Assembly: GCA_004194705.1 (NCBI GenBank)
Contig: SADC01000252.1
Coordinates: 49,175 to 113,174, forward strand
Reading direction: 5' to 3'
DNA from: Ditylenchus dipsaci
Taxonomy: Eukaryota > Nematoda > Chromadorea > Rhabditida > Anguinidae
Length of the DNA stretch: 64,000 bases
How positions within the stretch are numbered: position 1 is the stretch's first letter; each line of letters opens with the position of its first letter. The position numbers and the translations under genes are program-made. This document shows, piece by piece, positions 23,745 to 37,800 of the stretch. The notes under the pieces were generated by a model. It ran no database searches. It was given only the letters and a program-made list of their open reading frames with translations, and had not been told where the DNA came from.

Positions 23745-23945
23745 AAGGACCCTACTTGTTGATACAAATGAAAATTTGGCAAATCCAAGTGCGCGCGGGA
23801 CACTTCTCTTTCACTCTGCTCTTTGGAGTTATATCGAGCGACTCCAAAGAGTACAGTGAGAGACCAAAGAGAAATGTCCCGCGCGCATTTGAATTTGTCG
23901 AATTCTCATTTACATCAACAAGTATGGTCGTTTAAGTGGTTGCCG
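23745..23945. repeat. Foldback element centred near 23840
   Basis: CTTGTTGATACAAATGA.. pairs with ..TCATTTACATCAACAAG, and AAGTGCGCGCGGGACA pairs with TGTCCCGCGCGCATTT. The centre is CTCTTTGGAGTTATATCGAG. Confidence 0.7.
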
Positions 23946-24061
23946 TCAACATAATATGTTTTAACTAGAAGGCGCCACCCCGCTACGCGGCGCAGAACGG
24001 AATTCTGCGTACTCACTATGCAGAAATACCCGGGTCATCATTCTTTTGATTTTAGCATCAT

Positions 24062-24312
24062 ACCATATTTCCTGTAATAAGGCGGCATGCCGCCTTATTT
24101 TTCAAACCCTGAAAATCCGAAAAATTCGAATTTAATCTCGAGATTTTCGGGTGCTCAACCAAAATCTAAAAATTAGAATCGTAGAGCTCGTGGGAGTTAA
24201 AAAAACGCATCAAACAGATAACCAAAATATTTACTCTGCTTCGAGATATAGACCTCGAAGTTGGGGGCGCCGGCTTATTAGAGGGTGCCGCCTTATTACA
24301 GGAAATACGGTA
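24062..24312. mobile_element. MITE with ATACCATATTTCCTGTAATA ends
   Basis: The termini ATACCATATTTCCTGTAATA and TATTACAGGAAATACGGTAT are inverted and continue into GGCGGC / GCCGCC. It is a member of the ACCGTATT group. Nothing coding. Confidence 0.65.
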
Positions 24313-25489
24313 TCCGTACAAATAATAAAGCATAATTACTTGAGGATCTACTTCTGAGTGCCGCTATTTAAGTAACTTTGTCTAGTACCAACATCTAGAA
24401 TTCACTACTTGGGTTTCACAGCTGGTTACCATCGGCAGCTCACCATCAACTGCGTAACACTACCTGGCTACCGCCAGCCAAGTATCACTACATGGGTACT
24501 CTAAACAGGTGACCAGCAACGGGTGAAACTACTTCTAGTTGGCACTACTGCGGTATTGGTACCACCAGCTAATTGGATACTTCCATCAGATGCGTCCACC
24601 ACGCAGCGACGATAAAGAGCAAGCACACGCTGCTACCAGACAGCTTTGCTGGCGCCGAACATGAGCGAGAAACGCACCACCGACTTAGCTGGTGCCGAAC
24701 ATGAAAAGCACACAGACCACCACTACCTTTCACACATTTTTTGTGGTAGTTTGTGTACAGGACTCATTTACTTAGTTCATGCACCATTATGGTTGTTTAG
24801 GTACTTTTCTGGTGGTTCAGGTACTATCCTAGTGGTTCGGGAACTTCCCTAGTCATTCGAGTCCCATCCTGGTAGTTCAGGTGTGTCCATGCAGGCTCCA
24901 AAATGGTGCATTTGACTACCTGCAAGCTTTCCTGGCGCCGATACATATGTACATATTCTGGACACTAATATACATATTCTAGGCACTAATATAAATCGGC
25001 CACATCCCAGGTGGCCACCTGCCCACCTGACTCATTCGAGTGCATCCCTGTGCTTCCGGCTTCATCACAGTGCTTATGATCAATCTACGTGGTTCAAGTA
25101 CTCATCGTCGATATCAATGATTGGTGTGGCGTGAACAAACTGCCAGCTTCGCTGGAGCAGATATAAGTGACATCAATCAATTGCAGTCTTCACTGGCGCC
25201 GATAGAGCCTTATTCACGTGGTCAAAGACCCATTTCGGTAGTTAGAGAATGTTCTCTTCGTTTGGGCTTCATCAATTACCTAGTAGGCGCCACTTCGCTA
25301 CGCGGCGCGGAAAGTAGGTGAAAGTCCCATCCTGGTGAGGCCCTCTTATGATTTGTCGGATGTGCCTGCGTGATTTAGGCCTGTCTATAGTGGTTCGGGT
25401 GTGTGCATGGTTTTTGCACGTGTTTAAGTGGTCCCTCGTGGTTTGGGCCCTATTCTAGTGATTTTGTAGGCCCCATGTGGTTTGAGACC

Positions 25490-26935
25490 CGTACTGGGTT
25501 TCCTACCTGCCAACCCGGGTACACTACCAGGTCACCTACATATTCTATAAGGACACCGTGGTACCCTACCTGCCCACTTGGGTACCCTACCAGGCCACCT
25601 ACCTGACCTACCCGGCCACCTACATATCCTACTTGGCCACCTGGGTACCATATCTGCTCACCCAGGTACCCTATCAGGCCACTCTCATATCCTACCTGTC
25701 CACCTGGGTACCCTACCTGGCCACTTACGTACCCTACCAGGCCACTAACATATAACATACCAGGCCATCTACCTAACTTATCTGGCCACTTAACTACCCT
25801 ACCATGCCATCTACATACTCCACTTGGCCACCTACCTTACCTGACCACTCACCTACGCTACCAGACCGCCTACCATCCCTGTTAGACCAACTACCTGACC
25901 ACCTTTGCTGGCGCCGATAAGAGACCAATAAGAACCAGCTTCCTTACCCGACACGACCACCTAACTGTCCTACCTGACCACCTACCTACCCTATCAAGCC
26001 ACCTAAATTCCTTACGTAGCCACCTGCGTACCCTACCCGGCCATCTACCTAACCTACCAGCCACCTGCCTACCCTACCAGGCCACCTACATAACCTACCT
26101 GCCTACCTGGGCACCCTACCTGCATACGTCGGTACCCTACCAGGCCACCTGACATACCCGGCTACCTACATATCCTACCTGGCCACCTGGGTACCCACCT
26201 ACAAATCCACCTAAGAACTCACCCACATATCCTATCTGCCCGCCCGGGTACCATATTAGGCCACCTAAATATCTTGCCTGCGCACCTGGGTAACCCACCA
26301 GGTTACCTACCTGACCTACTCGGTCACCTACACATCCTACCTGGCCACCTGGGTACCCCACCTGGCCACCTACGCACCCTACCAGGCCACCTACCTGACC
26401 TACCCGGCCACCTACATATCCTACCTGGACACCTGGTACCCTACCTGCCCACCCGGGTACCCTACCAAGCCACCTACCTGATCTACCCGGCCACCTACAT
26501 ATCCTACTTGGCCACCTAGGTACTCCACCTGGCCACCTACGTACTTTACCAGGGCACCTACTTATCTTATTAGGACACCTTGGCACCCTACCTGCCCACC
26601 TGGGTACCCCACCTGGCCACCTACGTACCCTACTCTGCCACTTACATATCCTGCCTACCCACGTGGGTACCCCACCTGGCTACCTACGTACCCTACCAGG
26701 CCACCAACGTACCCTACCAGGCCACCTACATACCCTATACGGCCACCTACGTACCCCACCCGGCCACCTACAGACAATATCCGGCTACTTACCTACCCAC
26801 CCAGGCCACCTACGTTCCCTAACTGGCCACCTACCTACCCTATCAGGACAACTACATACCCTACCTGGCACCTACCTACCCTATCAGGCCATTTACCTAG
26901 CCCTACCAGGCCACTTACTAACCATATACCACACT
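25490..26935. repeat. 21-bp minisatellite, about 1.4 kb
   Basis: Units such as GGCCACCTACATATCCTACCT repeat every 21 bases, with interspersed CTGGGTACC variants and decay at both edges. Because 21 is a multiple of three, frames stay open on both strands: an apparent 149-codon ORF on the minus strand reads QVGYPGGQVGYVGG-like repeats. There is no start context, no splice-linked neighbour and no non-repetitive domain, so I treat it as satellite DNA and not a gene. Confidence 0.85.
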
Positions 26936-28240
26936 AACTTATCCCTTCGAGACAAAATAATAATGCATGCTACTACCAGGTTTTGAACCTGTGATCTTAC
27001 CTTGGTCCTGCAAGGAAACTAAAATCCGCCTAAAAATGCCTGGGTCCCCCCTGTGGTTTTTGGCCAAACTTTGATTTGGCCATAACTTTTTTTTCACTCG
27101 ACCTATCCTAACTTTTAAGAGTTTTCCAAGAAGGAAACCGACCACGCTGAGTCGAATGGTGCTAACAGAATAACGATATGATCAGTGGAACACCCCAAAC
27201 ATTTTTTGTGACTGACAGACAGACACGGAAAATGGCCATATAGTAAGAGTGACAAGCATGATTTTAGGGTCTTTTCGGCAATACCCTGGAAACAGGAAAG
27301 ACTCATAAGATTTATTTTTGATCAAGAGTCTTGCTCGGATACATGTCTAAGGAAGCGTGTGTGCTCGCATCTCGAACCCTTCAAGCCTAGAACTTGGATG
27401 CTTGATGTCGAGATGCGCGCAACTTTTTTTTCAACTCGTTTCTTAATGTATTATCTCCATTTTCAATTCAAAATTTTTTTGCCTTGGTTCTTCAAGAGGA
27501 AAAGTCAAAATATATCAAAAAACTTTTTTAATCGCCTTCTACCCAACCCCATGCTTAAAAACATGTTTTTTCACACATTTCAGGCCCTAAACACTCAAAA
27601 AGGCGTTTTGAACCGCTTTTTGGAAAAAGCTGCTATATTGAACTATGGCCGAAAATTTTCCCGACAAAAAGTATATTTAGTTTGGAATGAATATGTTGTG
27701 AATTATTAATTGTTTTAACAATTATTTTAACAATTTCCCGCTTATGTCGTGCTCATTAGATAAATAAGAAGAACTAATATAGAAAATAGATGTAATACTT
27801 ACAAAGTTATTAGTTTTCCTCTTCAGACATATGTATGTTTAAAAAACTTAGAAATCGTAATATAAGCTTAACAGCATCATTACGCACCCTTTTTCTTGAT
27901 ATGGTCTCATATTTATGCTTTTTTATTTACATCTATTAGAACCTAACAAAATTTATATTTCGATTTTTTTGTTTCACTTATTTCTTGGCTTTTTCAAGTT
28001 CTTGATGTTTCTATAGACAGTATTTTTAAGAATTCTTGTTAAACAGTTTAAAAAGGTTATGGCCATTTCCGAGTGACGAATCTTTTTTATCATCCGCAAA
28101 CAGAATCCTCATTGTGACTTGCTTGAAACTTTCGTAGAGCATGAACAGAGTTCGACATTTGTGCTTTTTTACAGTACAAATGTCAAATCCTTCGAAGGCC
28201 CAAGTTTTCTGAGAATGGAGAAATCTTGTTTAAAAGTACT
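26936..28240. other. Intergenic, no gene seen
   Basis: Contains a tRNA-like B-box remnant (TTGAACCTGTGATCTTA near 26985) and a copy of the dispersed GGCCATAACTTTTTT module near 27076. ORFs lack domains. Confidence 0.4.
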
Positions 28241-28244
28241 GGGG

Positions 28245-28715
28245 TCGAACCCCAATAAGGTTAATTTATAGAATGTGGGAGTGTTGCAATTTTTTACAGA
28301 TGTGTGCCACAGTACTAAAAGGGGTAATTTTTTTTACAAAAATCGATTGAGCGAATCAGAATTCCAGTCCGATGGGATTAATTACTCAGAATTCCAGGTT
28401 TTGGGTAGTTTTCAGTGGTTCCGGGTGGAATTCTAAGCGATTAAGCGCATCACACTGGAATTTTGATCCGCCCAATCGATTTTTCCCAAAAACTTACCAC
28501 CCCTTAGTAACCCCCCCCCAAACCAACTTTCAGGGCTTCTGACCGCTTTGGGGTGGGATTTTGGCCAGTTGATCATATTTTCTGACTGAAAAATTTGAAT
28601 TCCCGCAAAATTTACTGCGGGAATCCAAAAATTAATGCGGGAAATCAGTATTTTGTTTGAAATTCAAATTTACTGCGGGAAAAAAATAAATTTACTGCGG
28701 GAAATCAGTATTTCG
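28245..28715. mobile_element. Partial element, iterated TTTACTGCGGGAAATCAG arm
   Basis: It shares AAACCAACTTTCAGGGCTTC and AAAATCGATTGAGCG with the foldback at 34050-34890 but carries TTACTGCGGGAAATCAGTAT units where that element has TTTACCCCGTCAAAT. Only one iterated arm is present. Confidence 0.55.
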
Positions 28716-29857
28716 GTGCCTGTTTTCACCTACAGCCTTTCAGGAGACTTCTCCTAGGCAAGTTACGACCTTTTTTGTAGCTCATCTTACTGTCTACAAT
28801 ATAAGTAGTAATTTGTCCCTAAGCAGTCTTCAAAAAGTAGGTCAAAAACACAATGCCAAGTCAAAACAATAAAAAAATTTTAAATTTCATGTTTTTCACA
28901 CGATATGTATGCGTATACGCGGATAGCATATGATAGTATGCGCAAATAGTGTATCGTACAAAAAAGTGTATCGTACAAAAAAAAATAATTTTTTTCACTT
29001 TCATGCCTTGGTCCCCCCTCTTAACCATTTGGTAACAAAATACCGAAAAATACCGGTTTTCGGTATTAATAGCGGGAAAAAAATACCGGTATTTTGCCCA
29101 ATCCTAATAAAATACGGTAATCAGAGAGTCGACTGTATTGGTATCATGATACGTTTCGAAAAAATATCTGGCTTCTTTCATTTCATGGCCTGCTTACTTC
29201 TTTTTTCTTCTTCTTTTATTTCGTGGCGTTCTAAAAGCGACACATTATTACATTTTTGGGATAGGTGAACTCAAAGAATTTCATTTGATTTTCAATATTC
29301 CCAATTTTACTTTTTATTTTCCTGGGGTCTTCATTAAAAAAATTGCTTGGGTCTTATTTTAAACTAAAATAAAGCTCCGAAAATAGACCTGTCAAAAAAA
29401 GTTTTAATTAAAATTTTCTGGCAAAAGTTTATTTCAAATTTTTCCATTCGAAATATGTCATTCGCAGCAACTTTTTTTTTTCAAAAGTTGCAATTTTATC
29501 AACTTATAATAAAGCATTTACCAATTAAAAAATTATGACTAAATTTAGGAACAATTTTTTAATTATTTTCAATAATGTTTATCATGAACATGCTAATCTA
29601 CTTAAATTTCTTTTTTGTTGTTGTTTGGGTAATAGAATTACAAAAGAAAGTTTGCTTGATACTTTTTACTCAAACAAAGCACATTTCCTTGTTATAATGT
29701 AATTACAAATTTATATGTGTCGTGATTAAAAAGGCAGGCCCGCCGCCGATGGAATATTTCAAAGGCGGGTACGAGGTCAATTCAAAAAGAGTTTTTTGAA
29801 ATTATTTTCGTTGAGAACCCTACGGATAATAATCAAAAATACTTCAATTGTTTAATA

Positions 29858-29935
29858 GCATCGGTGGCCTAGTGGTAAAGCAGCGGCGTAGTGTGAAATT
29901 TAGTCGTCGGTTCGATTTCCATTGAGGTACTTACT
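29858..29935 (+). repeat. tRNA-derived sequence (A and B boxes), SINE-like
   Basis: GGTGGCCTAGTGGTAAAGC resembles a pol III A box and GTCGGTTCGATTTCC a B box, about 45 bases apart as in tRNA genes. The acceptor ends do not pair into a seven-base stem, so this is more likely a tRNA pseudogene or SINE head than a functional tRNA. Confidence 0.4.
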
Positions 29936-30401
29936 GTTTTGATTCGAATTTTATCTAATTGCTTGAAATTAGTTTTCATCTGAATTTTACTGGTACCCAC
30001 CTTTCAAAATATTCCCATCGGCGACGGGCATGCCCCTTTAAAAGTAGAGACCATTTCCGGGATTGCTGGATTTTTATTTGAACGCATTTTTGATTCCCTT
30101 ATAACGGACATTTATAGCTTAAAATTTCATAACCTTCAGCTATTTTAATAAAAAAGTGATCCGAACAAATAATGACGGAGAAATCCCTTGTAAATTTCTT
30201 CGGTGCCAAGCCGGCGCCGCTATGTAGATTAAGTCAAGTGAACCCTGGATACAGAATACACATTCACTACAATATTTCACTAATTTACTGCAGGAATTAA
30301 CTTTTTTATGGCGCGAATTTAAATTTATCTACTTGAATATATATATTTTAGATCAATAAAATTTGGTCATGCAAAGCAATAAAATCTAGAGGATATTTGA
30401 C

Positions 30402-30628
30402 CCTACTAGCGAATACCCCCAACGATTTTCACTTTTTTACTTTAGTAAAAAGTACCCAAATTTATGTCCCAGACCCGGAAAATGTGCGCAAACTCTTCAT
30501 TAGTCACAACTTCCGTACGCTGGCCTACCCCAAGCCTAAGGGCTAAGCCTAAACTTGTTGTTTGCAAGGGTAGTTACAGCAATTTTTAAAGGTCGGATGC
30601 TTGGGGGGGGTATTCGCTAGTAGCGCCG
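30402..30628. mobile_element. MITE with GCGAATACCCCC termini, copy 2
   Basis: Inverted orientation relative to 1110-1336, with clearer ends: CTACTAGCGAATACCCCC and GGGGGGTATTCGCTAGTAG. Confidence 0.7.
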
Positions 30629-31245
30629 ATATTTTTTGACATGGTAATAAGGCAGTTGGTCAATCTTTGCAAGCACTTTCCAATTAGTCAGTCAAAATAT
30701 CTCACGGAATTGCACCCTAATATTTCCACCTGTTTATTATGCTCCATTTTTTCATATTTTATTCACAAAAAATGCAGTAAGGCCTGAGAAATTTGCTATT
30801 TTTGTTTGTGTTCGTTAAAAAACTTATTTTTTGTCGTGGAAAAAAGCCTATTACGACACTTTGTATGTTGGGCGGCGGCAATGCTTATTATTGTTACGCT
30901 TATTGCATCTCAATTTGTTGTAAGCAAATGCAAAACCAGTGGTGCGTTTCCTTTTCTCTTTCCATTGATATATCCATGTCCCAAGAGAACTTTTTGTTAG
31001 CACATAGAAATGTCATTATTTCAATGCTATTTAAATATTTCTTTATATGTAATCTTGAAAACTGACTGATCGTTGAACTATTTTTTAATAAAAGTTTTTG
31101 GTTCTTTTTTTGATCGACATTTTTTCGAAATGTTTTAAACTATACCCTAAAAATTTTCAGACATTTTCTAATGCAATCAAAGTAGACTTATTTGAGTTTG
31201 TTTCATCGAGCGCTTGCGTGACACAGCCTTAAAGGATGGGAAAAG

Positions 31246-31330
31246 CTGTTTAGGGTCTGAAATTCGTAGTTGGTAAGCGTTTGTGTTTTTGGCCCAAAAT
31301 GTTGCGCAGGTTCGATCCCACGTGGTGGCA
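31246..31330 (+). repeat. tRNA-like B-box remnant
   Basis: GCGCAGGTTCGATCCCACGT matches a pol III B box, preceded at tRNA-like distance by AATTCGTAGTTGGTAAGCG. No convincing cloverleaf. Similar B-box traces are at 19388 (complement), 43110 and 43270. Confidence 0.3.
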
Positions 31331-31823
31331 TGCTATTTTTTTGGTTTGTTTGCCAGAAGTAATTGGGGTCGTTATTCCGAATCTGGAGCTAAAAAGTCGA
31401 ATTTCCCTACACATTGTTCAAAAACGCCAAAGTAAATAGCGTGCCATCAGGTGGGATTTGAGGGACCACTTTGGGCCATAAAACACAAAAGCTCATAGTG
31501 AGTGAGGATTGATAATTTTTTTTAGCATTTTCAATTCACAATATTTTTATTAATAGCTCATCTAGTAGCCCTTAATCTCAGCTACAAAATGGCACCAAAA
31601 AAATAATTTTTGAAAAATTTAAAAAAAGTTATGGCCATTTCAGAGTGAGGATTGTCACCATTGTGAACAAAGCCTAACATTTTGTCCCTTTTGCTAACGC
31701 GAATTAATAGAATCAACATGACAATTTTTTCCAAAATTATGTTTTGTTTCCGCTAAAGTTTTTCTCAAATTTATTTTTAAGTGCCTCAAGACACACATTT
31801 TTTTAATCTATTTGAATTTGCAG

Positions 31824-34800
31824 AGTGCAAAAAGATGCGTCGCCTAGTGTCTATTCCCTGGTCCACCTCGTTTGGCTCTTTATTTGTGCTCTTGACCACT
31901 ATTGGATTGATTGGCAACACTATTGTAATCATAGCTATAGCTGGCGACAAAAAAATGCGGAAGTCAGTGATGAACATGCTCCTACTCAACTTGGTGACAC
32001 ATTTCTTAAAATAAGGATCAAAACATTTTGTTTATATAAAGTTGTGTTGACTAATGCACTTAACGCTTTTGACTAGTGCTGCAGGATTAGTCAAAATACC
32101 GGTGTAATTTTGACTAAGTAAATAAGACAAGGATAATATTGGCTAGTGGCTAACACATTTTCTAAAAAAAAAGTTTAGAAAATGCATAATTGAACAAAAG
32201 TTATTTTAGAAACAGATTTTCACACACTAGTTCATAATTAAATTGATTTTGTAAATGTGTGAGAAATTTTGTAGATGTATTAGCAGAGCAGTAAATCTCA
32301 AAAAATTATAGGTATATATTTTGTCTTAAACGAGACTTCGACAAGGAAATAAGCTTGGTGCAAGAAAATTTTTAAAAAATACAAGTTGTACCAAATTTCC
32401 CTAACACCTTTAAACCGCGATAACATTTTTCGTAGGCCGTTTTTCAAATCTGTTTCCACCGCTCGACTCACCTAGCTCTGAAAAAGTTTGGAACATAATG
32501 TAAAAATCATGATTCCAGTGTGACTCCCACCTGTGGTTTGGGTCTTCTCATCGGCCCGGGCCGCACCCCAGCAAGCCGAGCTGAAAAAATTCCGGATCGG
32601 GCTTGGCACAAGCCCGATAATAATTGAGAGTTGACTGTATTACAAGAGTTGACTGTATTTTTTTAACTGAGAGTCGACTTAAGTGGGAGTGTATTAGGAT
32701 GTGACTGTATTAGGATCGTTGCAGGACCTTTTGCAATCAGATTTAGGCTTTGCTGTAGAAAAATTGAGATTTTCCCATTTGAAGTTGAAAATCGGGGGTT
32801 CATGAGAAAATCCTATGAGAGGTCCCGTTGCACTATTTATATCTTTTTTTTTTGAGAAATACTTTTTCATGCAAGTTTAAATTTGCTCGAGGACCTTCGA
32901 CATTAAGATTTAAAGATTGCTGTAAAAAATTTTGAGATTTCGCCGCTTGTAGTTGGAAATAGGGGGTTTTGTGGGAAAATATCAAAGAAAAATTTGAACA
33001 AAAACTTTTTTTGAATTGCCGCTAATTTCTTGACGATGCCGCTGGCCTATCACCTATTATGGTAAATCTCTTGCAAAATTTGAGGTACAGTCGAACCTCT
33101 ATATAACATAATTCAAGGGGCCGCCAAAAATTTATGCTATTTAAAGTAGTCATCCCGAAAATAAAATCAACCATCGAAAAAACAATAGATTCGAAAGAAA
33201 ATGGTAATTTTGATTCCTCACCTCCTTAAATTCAAACAAATTTCATATATAGACTGAATAAATCTGATTTTTAGAGAAATTTACTGATTTTTTGAGAAAT
33301 TTAATAGATTTAGGTTACATAGAGGGGCGTTTATTCGGCAAGAGCCAGAAAAAATTATGCTATAGGGAGTTTTATGTTATATAGAGTTCACTTTGGCTTT
33401 TTTTTCAATCAGACAACCAAACTGATTTCTGAGTTATGTTATATAGTTATGTTATAGACAGGTTCGACTGTAGACATAATTAAAACACGATAGAGGCGCC
33501 AATAGGCATCTATGTCGCCTGTAATAAGATATTGTCAAGGTTTTCCAATCAAAATGGTTTAGCGCTTGACCAGTCGTTTTCGCACGAACGGGTTCAAACG
33601 ACCGGTAAATTGGAAAAAATGTGGTGTTTTTCGAAAGGCGATTTTTTGTCGTGTCGAAAGATTTTTCCTAAAACATTTTGTGCTTTTATGCAAAACATAA
33701 AAAAAATAATAAGAGTGCATGGAAGTTGTTACTCTTTCCTAGATGAAATTGAGAACAAAAAAAGTGTTTGCAAAGTAAAATGCAAAAAACAATCAGGAAT
33801 TTCTACGCATATTCCCACACAAAAAACTACATGTCTAATATATTTTTATGCACTTTTAATATATGAATAGCTCATTAGAGTGGCCGGAAAAAAGATACAC
33901 AATGGTTTTAGATTCCGCATAAGATATATAGAAATGTTTGATAAATATTTTTTAAAAAAGTGGCAGGAAGTCAATCAAAAATAACTCAACAAAAGACTTC
34001 TATATGCCTTCGTAAAAATGATAATAAACAAAGCTAATTTCTGACGGGCAAATTTTTTTTGTCACAGATTCACTTTTTTCTGTCACAAATTTGAAATGGC
34101 TGTAACTAATTTCACCCGTCAAATTACTGATTTACCCCGTCAAATTATTTTTTACCCCGTCAAATTTGAATTTCGATCAAAATACTCATTTACCCCGTCA
34201 AATTACTGATTTACCCCGTCAAAATATTGATTCACCCGTCGAGTTTAAATTTTCGGTGAAATACTGCAGTAAATTTTGCGGGAATCCGAATTTTATAGTC
34301 AAAAATGACTTGGATCGCGCAAAATCCAGCCCCAGAGTGGCCAGAAGGCCCTGAAAGTTGGTTTTTCTGGGTTTACTAAAGGGGGGGTAAACTTTTTGCG
34401 AAAAATCGATTGAGCGGATCAGATTTCGGGTCCGATGGGCTCAATCGCTCAGAATTTCATCCTGAACCATTCTCAATCATCTTAAACCACCCTAAGCACT
34501 GATTTAGGGTAGTTAGATACCGGTCTGGAGCAGTTTATGATGGCTTAGGATGTTTGAGATACTCGAGAATGGTTCAGAGTGGAATTTTGAGCGATTGAGC
34601 CCATCGGACCCGAAATCTGATCCGCTTGATCGATTTTTCGCAAAAGTTTACCCCCCCCCCTTTAGTAAACCCCCAAAAAACCAACTTTCAGGGGCTTCTG
34701 GCCACTCGGGGGTGGGATTTTGAGCGATCCAAGCCATTTTTGACTATAAAATCTGAATTCCCGCAAAATTTACTGCAGTATTTCACCGAAATTTAAATTT

Positions 34801-37800
34801 GACGGGGTAAATCAATATTTCGACGGGTAAATCAGTAATTTGACGGGGTAAAACAATTTGAGCCATTTCAAATGTCACAGATTTCTTAAATTTTTTCACA
34901 GATTTAGCTAAAACCACAAGGGGGACCAAGCACTTTCAAAATTGGTTCAAAATTTTTTTTCTCATACCAGCCTAAATTTTTTCTATGACGTTTCTACCAT
35001 GTTTTGAGCTTTTTCGCCAAAAATTATTTTTTCCGCAAAATTTTTGCCCCTGGGATCTTAGTGATCGCGCCGTCGTACTCTGTTCTAATTTTTTTCATCG
35101 CCGTCCTGCATTTCAACCATATTTTCATTATAGACCGCTTTTTTATTTCACATTATGTAGCCAGTTTTTATTTTTATACTTAATTTCAGGCCACCGTCCA
35201 AGTTTTCTTTTGTTTTTTATTTCAAAAAATAGGGCCGTCCTAATTTAACCGACTTTTTGAAAATTCGTGTGTAAAATCAGGACGGCCCCATTTTTTTGAA
35301 ATAAAAAAAAGGAAATATGGACGGTCGCCTGAAAATTAAGTGTAAAAATAAAAACTGATTGTATGATGTAAAATAAAAAAACTGTCCATAATGAAAAATA
35401 TGGTTAAAATGCAGGACGGCGATTGAAAAAATTAGGGTGGCAAAGGACGGCGCGGTCACTATGCCGGGACCAAGGTCGCATTTCAGGTTACCAAAAGTTT
35501 TTAGAACTCTCAAATGTAGAATAGACCACACTCTAAAATATTGTAATTTTTTAATGGTGATGTTTATTTTAGGCAGTTGCGGATGCCTTGAACCTAATCA
35601 CAACCACTGTCGAGTGGACTCATACCATTGTTTTGGGCTATCCAGCTTGGTGTTCCCCAGCATGTTGTGCCCTCTTGCCAGGTATTTGGAGTGTGTCTTC
35701 TTGTTCACTTCCATATTGACTCAATTAACTGTTTTGTGGAAAGGTGAATCATTTTTCAATTTTTTATCAATTTTTTTCTTAATCAAATTACTTCAGATAC
35801 ATAGCCATAGTATACCCTATCCATGCCAGAAGATTATGCTCCAGAGCCAATATTCTTCTAATTATCTGCACCATTTGGAGTTTTGTGTTCATCCTGGCAC
35901 TGCCATATGCCTTTTCCACGAGAAAAGGCAGAGTTGTAAGTCTCTTTTGCATCTCTAACACATATTTTAGCTCTATGTGCATTCGCGCCCACCCGAAATA
36001 ATATGCCTTGGTCCCCCCTCTACAATTCCCCAATTTCTTGCAATCGGGATAGATTCCGAAAAAGTCAACAGGGAGGAGCAAATCAAAATTTTAGGCCATT
36101 TTTTCACCGAAAATTTCTTAAATTTAAATTGAATAATCTTTTTTGAGACTTTTTAAGAAAAAGTTTCCTAAAAATTTAATAGGGGAGACCAAGGCATATT
36201 TTTGGGGTGGACGTGAATGCATATAGAGCCCAAGTCTTTGTTGCAATTTTTGAGTAAGTGTTATTTTTGCAGCAAGAGTGTGCGGCAATCCCTATTCCAC
36301 CACCAACTTTTGGATGACTTACAAATGGGTGGAATTCTTCAGCTTCTTTTTTGTGCCATGTATTATATTTGTGCTACTCTATACTAAAGTTTCCTGTGTT
36401 CTCTGGGCCAAAAACAAGCAGTTATATGAAGGTTGGTGCTAAACTGGATCTTAATATTGTTGAGAAAACATCAAATATTTTCTTTCAAGTCTGATGGGGA
36501 AAATATTTTTTCGGTGTGCAAAAGTAGCGAACACGAAAAACTTTTTATGGAATTCTCGGTCATTTTGTTATAAAATCTGACGAGATCACTAAATGGAACA
36601 GCAAAATAAGTTGAATTGGCGCCTGCTTTTGCGAATGGTCGATTTTTTCCGATCGACCTTGGATGGGCTGGTCTATATTCTGCGAAAATGGCCATAATCT
36701 ATCATTGGTTTTTTTCGCATTTCAATTTGGATAGACTGTAATTCTGAAATTGCATGAAAAAAACCAAGGTTACTGGATGAAGCTTTATCAATAGGGATAA
36801 ACGCGGAAAGTTTTCCATGCAAAGAAATTAAAATTCACTGATAAATGTAGAATTCAACGAAAAAATTCTACAGTTATTGAATATACAGGGTGTCTGAAAA
36901 AATTGTAGAGCTTTATAATGGCCGTAACTTTTTCCATAGATTGATCTCCAAAATTCTGTTTTTGTCAGTCAATTTTTCTGGCCAACAATATTTTTTGATG
37001 TAAAATGTCAAAATTACGAAAAATCACGTCAAAATCACCTGTGATTTGGGTCCGAAGTTCAGGATGGCTCCAGGGTGGGCAAGGCCCAAGGCGAAAATCG
37101 TGATTTTGACGTTACATACAAAAAAGTATTTTCGGCGAGAAAAATTGATCGGCGAAACCAGAATTTCGAAAATCGCTCTATAAAAAAGTTACATCCGTTT
37201 TAAAGTATGTGTGATCCTTGTGATTTATGTCCGGTTTCTCACCGTCAAACAAAAAGTTTGAGGAAAACTTTCCTACTAACTTTCCGAATCTTATCCGCCC
37301 AGAAAGGCAAGCAACCCTGAAAAAACGGACAAAACAACTCAAGCCTTTTCAAAGACTTGTTCAGCCGCATCTCAAATGACCGATGAAAACCCTCACTCTC
37401 CATTAAATGGGCATGCCCACGCTAATAAGAGGTGGTGCCCGGGAATTCAAAATTTCTCCATATCGTTGAACTTGTGTGCTGATTTTTCAACTTGGTTTCT
37501 AACAAAACAAGGCCTGGAATTTAATTATAGGTATAGTTTTGTTAGAAACCAAGTTGAAAAATCCGTACAGTAGTTTAATAATTAGTAAAAAATTGAATTC
37601 CCGGGCTCCCCTTATTATCGTGGGCACGCCCTTTAAAATCACACGTTTATGACACCGAAATTCAAAACCTGATCCCTCAGTCAGATCCGCACCCGCAGTC
37701 CAACTACGGAACACCTTTTTAAATTGGCTTAATTTTTCGAAAAATTTTCTTTAGCAGTTTGCAAAGATATTTGCAGCACACAAATATATTGAGTTTTTTT

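Noticed and set aside
26137..26586. 149-codon glycine- and valine-rich ORF as a structural or collagen-like protein
   Set aside because: It is one frame of a 21-base minisatellite, open on both strands, without start context or non-repetitive domain.
29858..29935. Functional tRNA gene
   Set aside because: A and B boxes are present but no seven-base acceptor stem or clear anticodon stem forms, so it is listed only as tRNA-derived.
35437..35958. 173-codon plus-strand ORF taken as one exon
   Set aside because: It starts in a foldback arm and runs through introns; homology to GPCR TM2-TM4 requires two exons (35573-35743 and 35797-35935) and a different frame.
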